Shown: in pieces, positions 31,360 to 36,543 of the stretch
How positions within the stretch are numbered: the stretch's first letter is position 1
Layout of the letters: every line of letters begins with the position of its first letter
NCBI RefSeq assembly: GCF_029335485.1
Contig: NZ_JARJLM010000101.1
Coordinates: forward strand, 1-36,543
Direction of reading: 5' to 3'
Length of the DNA stretch: 36,543 bases
Source of the DNA: Cupriavidus basilensis
GTDB lineage: Bacteria > Pseudomonadota > Gammaproteobacteria > Burkholderiales > Burkholderiaceae
Notes under the pieces: generated by a model
Database searches by the model: none
What the model saw: only the letters and a program-made list of their open reading frames with translations
What the model was told of the DNA's origin: nothing
Translations under genes and position numbers: made by a program

Positions 31360-31995
31360 ATGGAACGCATGCAGTCGATGTCCGAGCAGACGAAGCGCCA
31401 GGCCAGCGAGGAAACGGATGGCCGCATCCTCGCCGCGCCGGATGCGCGCCGGCGCGGCTTGCTCAAGGTACCCGGGCTATTCGCGCTGGGATCGCTGGCG
31501 GTGATGAGCCTGGGCGAGTCGATGCCGGCATGGGCCCAGACCCGGTCCGGCAGCACCAAGGACGATATCGCGATTCTCAACGTCGCCCTGGGGCTGGAAT
31601 ACCAGGCCATCGCGGCCTATCAGGTGGGTGCCGAGAGCGGCCTGCTGCAAAAACCGGTGCTGGATACGGCGGTCAAGTTCCAGACGCATCACAAGGCGCA
31701 CGCGCAAGTCTTGGGGGGCACCGTGTCCAAGCTGGGCGGCAGTCCGGTGATGGCGAAGAAGCCGGCCGAGTACAACTTCCCGACCGATCAGCTCAAGACG
31801 CAGGCCGATGTACTGCGCTTCGCCGCCGGGCTGGAGAAAGGGGCCACCGCGGCCTATCTGGGCGTGTTGCCGAATTTCCATAACCGCGAGCTGACCAAGG
31901 CCGCCGGCAGCATCCTGGGCGATGAAGCGATGCATTGGGCCATCCTGCTTTCGGTGCTCGGCGAAGATCCGGTGCCGGGCGCGTTCGTTGGGTGA
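31360..31995 (+). CDS. Tat-exported ferritin-like domain protein
   Basis: This 211-residue predicted periplasmic protein has a ferritin-like four-helix bundle. The N-terminus has a twin-arginine-type signal (ARRRGLLKVPGLFALGSLAV) with cleavage near AWAQ, residue 60. Helix ligands that could bind metal are Glu80 (LGLEYQAIAAYQ), His110, His111 and His114 (QTHHKAHAQVLGG), Glu159 (AAGLEKGATAAY) and Glu189 and His192 (GDEAMHWAIL). The second helix has histidines where classical diiron proteins have Glu-x-x-His, so the metal site may differ. Tat export suggests folding or metal loading in the cytoplasm. AGGAG lies six bases before the ATG. It is divergent from an ECF sigma/anti-sigma pair that probably controls it. 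The exact function is unknown. Confidence 0.9.
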   Translation: MERMQSMSEQTKRQASEETDGRILAAPDARRRGLLKVPGLFALGSLAVMSLGESMPAWAQTRSGSTKDDIAILNVALGLEYQAIAAYQVGAESGLLQKPVLDTAVKFQTHHKAHAQVLGGTVSKLGGSPVMAKKPAEYNFPTDQLKTQADVLRFAAGLEKGATAAYLGVLPNFHNRELTKAAGSILGDEAMHWAILLSVLGEDPVPGAFVG

Positions 31996-32091
31996 CGCCT
32001 GACACCAGGCCTGGCCGCCTGAACCGCGCCCGCCCGCTACCGTGTCGGCCGGGATGACCGGCCGCAATGGTCAGGCGGGCCACGCTCTGCG

Positions 32092-32115
32092 CCGTCCGGC
32101 CTGCCGGCCGGACGG
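32092..32115. repeat. GC-rich perfect hairpin between convergent genes
   Basis: CCGTCCGGCC (32092-32101) pairs with GGCCGGACGG (32106-32115), ten base pairs with a 4-base loop and no U tract. It lies in the 175-bp gap between the ferritin-like gene and ppc, just left of a classical terminator. Confidence 0.6.
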
Positions 32116-32121
32116 GTATTC

Positions 32122-32155
32122 CCGCCATGGTGCCAGCCACCATGGCGGCTTTTTT
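32122..32155 (+). terminator. Intrinsic terminator of the ferritin-like gene
   Basis: CCGCCATGGTG (32122-32132) pairs with CACCATGGCGG (32138-32148) across a 5-base loop and is followed by six T (32150-32155). The T run points rightward, so it serves the ferritin-like transcript. No U run favours ppc. Confidence 0.88.
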
Positions 32156-32170
32156 GCGCGCAGCGTTGAC

Positions 32171-35100
32171 TCAACCGCTGTTGCGCAGGCCCGCCGCCAC
32201 CCCGTTGATGGTCAGGTGGATGCCGCGCCGCACGCGGATGTCGTCGCCGTCCTTGCCAGAGCGGAAGCGCTTGAGCAACTCCACCTGCAAGTGGTTGAGC
32301 GGATCCAGGTAGGCGAAGCGGTTCTTGATGGAGCGCGCCAGCAGCGGGTTGTCGGCGAGGCGCTCCTGGCGGCCGGTGACCAGCGCCAGCATCTCGCAGG
32401 TCAGGTGCCACTCGGCGCTGATGCGCGCGAACACGGTCTTGCGCAGCGCGGCGTCTTCACAGAGCTGGGCATAGCGCGAGGCCACTGCCAGGTCGGTCTT
32501 GGCCAGCACCATGTCCATATTGGACAGCAGCGTGGAGAAGAACGGCCAGGTCTTGACCATGCGGCGCAGCGTGGCAACGGCGGCCTTGTGCGCCTTCTCG
32601 TCCGGCGCCTCGTCCAGCACGGCCTTGACCGCGCTGCCGAAGCCGTACCAGCCCGGCAGCAGCAGCCGGCACTGGCCCCAGGAGAAGCCCCAGGGAATCG
32701 CGCGCAGGTCCTCGATGCGGCGCTGCTTCTTGTCCATCAGCTTGCGCGAGGCCGGGCGCGAACCCAGGTTCAGGTCGGCGATCTCGGTGATCGGCGTGGT
32801 GGCGAAGAAGTAGTCCTTGAAGCCGGGCGTCTCGTAGACCAGGTCGCGGTAGGCGGAGAAGGCGCGGTCCGAGAGTTGCTGCATCACGGCTTCGAAGGCG
32901 GACAGGTCCTTGGGCGCGTTCTGCGTCGGCAGCAGCGAGGCTTCCAGCGTGGCGGCGATCACCGTTTCCAGGTTGCGCCGGCCGATCTCGGCGTTGGCGA
33001 ACTTGCTGTTGATGATCTCGCCCTGCTCGGTCAGGCGGATCTGGCCATTGACCGTGCCCGGCGGCTGCGACAGGATGGCCTGGTAGGTCGGACCGCCGCC
33101 GCGGCCGACCGTGCCGCCGCGGCCGTGGAACAGGCGCAGCTTCACGCGGCGTGTCTCGAACACCTGCACCAGCGCCAGCTCGGCCTTGTACAGCTCCCAG
33201 TTGGAGGTGAGGAAGCCGCCGTCCTTGTTGGAGTCGGAGTAGCCCAGCATCACTTCCTGTTCGCCGCCATGGTGGGCGATCACCGAGGCGAAGCCCGGCA
33301 GCTCCAGCAGCGATTGCATGATGCCGGCGGCATTGCGCAGATCCTCGATGGTCTCGAACAGCGGGATCACCATCAGTTCCGTGCGTGCCGGGTCCGCCTT
33401 GCTGCCGAGCGTGCCGCGCAGCATGCCGGCTTCCTTCTGCAGCAGCATCACCTCCACCAGGTCCGATAGCGTCTCGGTGTGCGAGATGATGTAGTTGCGG
33501 GCCACGCGCGCGCCGTAGCGGGCGCGCAGTTCGCGCGCCATGTTCAGGATGGCCAGCTCGCTGCGGGTCTGCTCGGAGTAGGTGTGCCAGGGCAGCGTCA
33601 GCAGGCGCGGCTGGCGCAGCTCGGCCAGCAGCAGTTCCAGCTTGCGGGCTTCCGGCAAGGCCGCGTAGTCGGCCTCCACGCCAGCGGCGGCAAAGAGTTC
33701 GGCGATCACGGCTTCGTGCACGTCGGACACCTGGCGCATATCGATCGAGGCCAGGTGGAAGCCGAAGATGCCGATGGCCTTGGCCAGCGCGTCGATGCGG
33801 GTGCGCGCGAGCGCCTCGCCATGGTGGGCGCGCAGCGAGTCGATCACCACCTGCACGTCGGCGCCGAAGGACTGCGCGTCGGCATAGGGCGCGGCGTCGG
33901 CCACCGGGTGGCGCGGCGCGGCGTGCCCGGTGACGGCCTTGCAGGTCGCCGCCAGGCGCGCATAGATGCCGATCAGGGCGCGCCGGTAGGGCTCGTCGGC
34001 GCGATGCTCGGAATGGTCGGGCGAGGCTTCGGCCAGCGCCAGCAGCGCCGGGCTGGCTTCCACCATCAGGCTCGACATCGACAGCTCGGCGCCGAGCGCG
34101 TGGACTTCGTCCAGGTACCATTCCAGGATCAGCGCCGATTGCTTGCTCGCGGCGTGTTCCAGCGTGTCCGCGGTGACATTGGGATTGCCGTCGCGGTCAC
34201 CGCCGATCCACGAGCCCATCTGGAAGAAGGGCGCGAGCTGATCCGGGTTGGCCGGCGCGGACTTGTTCCTGCGCGTGGTGGGGAACACCGCGGCGATGTC
34301 TTCCTCCAGTTCGCTCATCAGTTGCGGGATGCCGCGCAGGAAGCAGGTGCGGTAATAGGAGAGCGCGTTGTCGATCTCGTCGACCACCATCAGCCGCGTG
34401 TTGCGCAGCATGCGGGTCTGCCACAGCGTGGTGACGCGGGCGCGCAGCAGCGCGGTGTTGTGGTCGCGCTCGCGCGCGGTCATCGGCAGGTCGCGTTCGG
34501 CCAGCAGGCGGGCGATCTCGCGCTCGGCGTCGAGAATACTCTTGCGCTGGACTTCGGTCGGGTGCGCCGTCAGCACGGGCACGATCAGCGCCTCGTCGAA
34601 GAACTTGCGCAAGGTCTTGCCGGTCACGCCGGCGGCATCGATGGCCTGCAGGGCGCGGGCCAGGCTGCCCGGCTGCGATGGCGAACCAGCCAGCGCATGC
34701 ACCCGGCGGCGGCGGTTGTGGTGCTGGTCCTCGGCGATATTGGCCAGGTGCGAGAAATAGCTGAAGGCGCGCACCACCGAATTGGTCTGGTCGCGCGACA
34801 GGCGCTTGAGCAGGCGATCCAGCTCGGCGCCGGCGGCGCGGTCGTTCTCGCGGCGGAAACGCACTGCGGTCTGACGGATGGTCTCGACCAGCTCGAAGGC
34901 GGATTCGCCCTCCTGCTCGCGCACGCAATCGCCCAGCAGGCGGCCCAGGAAGCGGATGTCTTCGCGCAGGGGCAGGTCCTTGTCGCTGGCGCGGCGGGCC
35001 GGGGTATTGGCCGCCGGTACGGCGTCAGGCCTGGGCGCGGCCGCGCGGGCGGTGCGCTTGCTGCCGGCGGTCTTGCCGGCCGGGGCTGCGGTGGCGGGGG

Positions 35101-35191
35101 GCGGTGCGGAGGCCAGGGTGGCTTCGGGGGCGTCTGCCCGGCTGGCGGTTGGCTTGCGCCGGCCGGCGGGGCGCGCGGCTTGCTGCGTCAT
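32171..35191 (-). CDS. ppc: Phosphoenolpyruvate carboxylase
   Basis: Ppc adds bicarbonate to phosphoenolpyruvate, giving oxaloacetate to refill the TCA cycle. The 1006-residue product carries the catalytic-histidine motif [13 protein letters not shown] near residue 208. Also present are [15 protein letters not shown], the [17 protein letters not shown] segment, the glycine-rich loop [20 protein letters not shown] near 688, and the conserved C-terminus ending ITING-x-AAGLRNSG, close to the family's RNTG. An Ala/Pro/Arg-rich N-terminal stretch of about 75 residues precedes the core and makes it longer than the usual 880-930. The ATG at 35191 has an AGGAGA ribosome-binding site. It is divergent from hemC across 77 bp. 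Allosteric control is expected from the family, not seen here. Confidence 0.97.
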   Translation of the reverse strand: MTQQAARPAGRRKPTASRADAPEATLASAPPPATAAPAGKTAGSKRTARAAAPRPDAVPAANTPARRASDKDLPLREDIRFLGRLLGDCVREQEGESAFELVETIRQTAVRFRRENDRAAGAELDRLLKRLSRDQTNSVVRAFSYFSHLANIAEDQHHNRRRRVHALAGSPSQPGSLARALQAIDAAGVTGKTLRKFFDEALIVPVLTAHPTEVQRKSILDAEREIARLLAERDLPMTARERDHNTALLRARVTTLWQTRMLRNTRLMVVDEIDNALSYYRTCFLRGIPQLMSELEEDIAAVFPTTRRNKSAPANPDQLAPFFQMGSWIGGDRDGNPNVTADTLEHAASKQSALILEWYLDEVHALGAELSMSSLMVEASPALLALAEASPDHSEHRADEPYRRALIGIYARLAATCKAVTGHAAPRHPVADAAPYADAQSFGADVQVVIDSLRAHHGEALARTRIDALAKAIGIFGFHLASIDMRQVSDVHEAVIAELFAAAGVEADYAALPEARKLELLLAELRQPRLLTLPWHTYSEQTRSELAILNMARELRARYGARVARNYIISHTETLSDLVEVMLLQKEAGMLRGTLGSKADPARTELMVIPLFETIEDLRNAAGIMQSLLELPGFASVIAHHGGEQEVMLGYSDSNKDGGFLTSNWELYKAELALVQVFETRRVKLRLFHGRGGTVGRGGGPTYQAILSQPPGTVNGQIRLTEQGEIINSKFANAEIGRRNLETVIAATLEASLLPTQNAPKDLSAFEAVMQQLSDRAFSAYRDLVYETPGFKDYFFATTPITEIADLNLGSRPASRKLMDKKQRRIEDLRAIPWGFSWGQCRLLLPGWYGFGSAVKAVLDEAPDEKAHKAAVATLRRMVKTWPFFSTLLSNMDMVLAKTDLAVASRYAQLCEDAALRKTVFARISAEWHLTCEMLALVTGRQERLADNPLLARSIKNRFAYLDPLNHLQVELLKRFRSGKDGDDIRVRRGIHLTINGVAAGLRNSG

Positions 35192-35253
35192 GCAATCTCC
35201 TGTTATCTCTTGGCTCTTATGCGTTCGGTTGGCCCGGAGCGGCTTGGGGTGCG

Positions 35254-35262
35254 TGCTAACAT
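35254..35262 (+). promoter_or_regulatory. Extended -10 of hemC, possibly leaderless
   Basis: TGCTAACAT (TG-n-TAACAT) ends six bases before the hemC ATG at 35269, so transcription would start at the A of the start codon. No ribosome-binding site is visible. The geometry is the same as at cobQ. Confidence 0.5.
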
Positions 35263-35268
35263 TCGCGG

Positions 35269-36270
35269 ATGCAAGCATCCGTTCCCCCGTCATCCTCCAG
35301 CGCTGCACCGCGCAAGCTCGTGATCGCCTCCCGCGAAAGCCGTCTGGCTATGTGGCAGGCCGAACATGTGCGTGCTGCGTTGCAACAATACTATCCCGCG
35401 TGCCATGTGTCCATTCTTGGCATGACCACGCGTGGAGATCAGATTCTAGACCGGACGCTGTCCAAAGTCGGCGGCAAGGGCCTCTTCGTCAAGGAACTCG
35501 AGATCGCGATGGCCGAAGGTCGCGCCGACCTCGCCGTGCACTCCCTCAAGGATGTGCCGATGGAGTTACCCGAAGGCTTCGCCCTGACCGCCATCATGGA
35601 GCGCGAGGACCCGCGCGATGCCTTGGTCTCGGCCAGTTTTGCCTCGCTGGACGAGATGCCGGCCGGCACCGTGGTCGGCACTTCCAGCCTGCGCCGCGAG
35701 GCTGCGCTGCGGACCCGCTATCCACACCTTGTCATCCAGCCGCTGCGCGGCAATCTCGACACCCGCCTGGCCAAGCTCGACCGCGGCGACTACGGCGCCA
35801 TCATCCTGGCCGCCGCCGGCCTCAAGCGCCTGGGACTGGCCGCGCGCATCCGCGCCGTGCTCGATCCGGCCAGCTCGCTGCCGGCGGCAGGGCAGGGCGC
35901 GCTCGGCATCGAGATTCCCGCCGGGCGCCCCGAACTGGCCGAGTGGCTGGCTCCGCTCAACCACGTGCCCAGCGCGCTGGCGGTGACTGCCGAGCGCGCC
36001 GTGTCGCGCATGCTGGGCGGTTCGTGCCAGGTGCCGCTCGCCGCCCACGCGCACTGGGAAGGCTCGCAGCTGCAGATCGAGGCCTTCGTGGCGCTGCCGG
36101 ACGGCAGCCGTTGCGTGCGGGCCCGCGCCGCCGCCGTGGTCGAGGGTGCCGGGGCAGCCAGCCAGGCCGAAGCGCTCGGCGAGGCGGTTGCCCAGGACCT
36201 GCTGGCACAGGGTGCGGCCGGGATCCTTGCGGCGCTGGCTGATCCGGCATCCCCTCAAGCCCCTGCCTGA
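35269..36270 (+). CDS. hemC: Hydroxymethylbilane synthase (porphobilinogen deaminase)
   Basis: HemC links four porphobilinogens into hydroxymethylbilane for heme, siroheme and cobalamin. The 333-residue product has [20 protein letters not shown], the [15 protein letters not shown] and [19 protein letters not shown] segments with the catalytic aspartate region, then [13 protein letters not shown] and [14 protein letters not shown]. The dipyrromethane cofactor cysteine is Cys253 in [14 protein letters not shown]. The first 14 residues are a Ser/Pro-rich extension. An extended -10 six bases upstream of the ATG suggests a leaderless mRNA starting at 35269. hemD follows after 9 bp, so the two are an operon. 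ppc is divergent. Confidence 0.97.
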   Translation: MQASVPPSSSSAAPRKLVIASRESRLAMWQAEHVRAALQQYYPACHVSILGMTTRGDQILDRTLSKVGGKGLFVKELEIAMAEGRADLAVHSLKDVPMELPEGFALTAIMEREDPRDALVSASFASLDEMPAGTVVGTSSLRREAALRTRYPHLVIQPLRGNLDTRLAKLDRGDYGAIILAAAGLKRLGLAARIRAVLDPASSLPAAGQGALGIEIPAGRPELAEWLAPLNHVPSALAVTAERAVSRMLGGSCQVPLAAHAHWEGSQLQIEAFVALPDGSRCVRARAAAVVEGAGAASQAEALGEAVAQDLLAQGAAGILAALADPASPQAPA

Positions 36271-36279
36271 GGCCGGCCC

Positions 36280-36543
36280 ATGCCCCGCCCGACCGTCGTT
36301 GTAACACGACCCGCCGGGCAGTCCCGGCAACTGACCGAGGCCCTTTCGGCCGCCGGCCTGGACGTGCTTGGCTTCCCCCTGCTGGCGATCGGCCCCGCGG
36401 CCGACGAAGGGCGCCTGCGCGCGGCGCTGGCGCGGCTGGCGGACTTCTCGCTGGTCGTTTTCGTTAGTCCCAATGCGGTGGCCTTCGCGCTGGAGGCCCT
36501 GGCCCAGGTGCAGGACCGGCCCGCGCCCCAGTGGCCCGAGGCC
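36280..36543 (+). CDS. hemD: Uroporphyrinogen-III synthase (5' part; continues past window)
   Basis: HemD closes hydroxymethylbilane with inversion of ring D to uroporphyrinogen III, taking HemC's product directly. Only the first 88 codons are present and they stay open to the window end. The N-terminus PRPTVVVTRPAGQSRQLTEA, followed by LSAAGLDVLGFPLLAIGP and the SLVVFVSPNAVAFALEAL segment (the family's FTS-x-NAV motif), identifies it. The ATG at 36280 lies 9 bp after the hemC stop on the same strand, the usual hemCD order. The family is weakly conserved, so position supports the call as much as sequence. Confidence 0.92.
   Translation, partial: MPRPTVVVTRPAGQSRQLTEALSAAGLDVLGFPLLAIGPAADEGRLRAALARLADFSLVVFVSPNAVAFALEALAQVQDRPAPQWPEA

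Noticed and set aside
32042-35323. Plus-strand frames of 475 and 614 codons opposite ppc
   Set aside because: Shadow frames of ppc; no recognisable motifs.

Overview
The window is GC-rich, densely packed chromosomal DNA of a beta-proteobacterium of the order Burkholderiales, most likely Cupriavidus or a close Ralstonia relative. That assignment is inference from base composition, protein content and the presence of a DUF3460 gene next to scpA. No rRNA, tRNA, insertion sequence, prophage or CRISPR array was seen. Nearly all the sequence is housekeeping genes with short intergenic gaps.

Layout. 1-3167: late cobalamin synthesis, with cobD (cut by the window edge) and cobU leftward and cobQ rightward. 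3281-4463: a small ParA-type ATPase and a convergent, overlapping GNAT acetyltransferase. 4576-5884: a PepSY membrane protein behind a possible Fur site. 6003-8083: a leftward DUF3460-scpA-panC group. 8262-14974: tamA and tamB, joined by a 24-codon bridging ORF, then a BamE/SmpA-like protein. 14994-19013: a SulP anion transporter and metG, both leftward. 19327-22059: an OmpA-family lipoprotein, the Fe-S carrier gene apbC/mrp, and a lipoprotein Cu-Zn superoxide dismutase. 22126-25591: a tiny internally deleted FdhD-like frame, dcd, and an inducible-type Arg/Lys/Orn decarboxylase with a structured leader. 25766-28032: TRAP permease subunits without a binding protein. 28238-29647: argH. 29815-31995: an ECF sigma factor with its membrane anti-sigma, divergent from a Tat-exported ferritin-like protein. 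32171-36543: ppc leftward, then hemC and the start of hemD rightward.

How the genes work together. cobD, cobU and cobQ act in succession on the corrin side chain. hemC and hemD make uroporphyrinogen III, the common precursor of heme and cobalamin. tamA, tamB and the BamE-like gene form an outer-membrane biogenesis block. The sigma/anti-sigma pair probably controls the divergent ferritin-like gene.

The most notable non-housekeeping signals are: (i) an 18-codon ORF ending in a Cys-x-x-Cys-x-Cys motif with an internal hairpin, upstream of apbC; (ii) an in-frame, internally deleted FdhD relic; (iii) -10-like hexamers exactly 6 nt upstream of the ATG of cobU, cobQ and hemC, suggesting leaderless mRNAs; (iv) a two-hairpin leader before the decarboxylase; (v) the tamA-tamB bridging ORF; (vi) three tandem copies of a 7-mer in the leader of the ECF operon. 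All regulatory calls were made by eye and are hypotheses.
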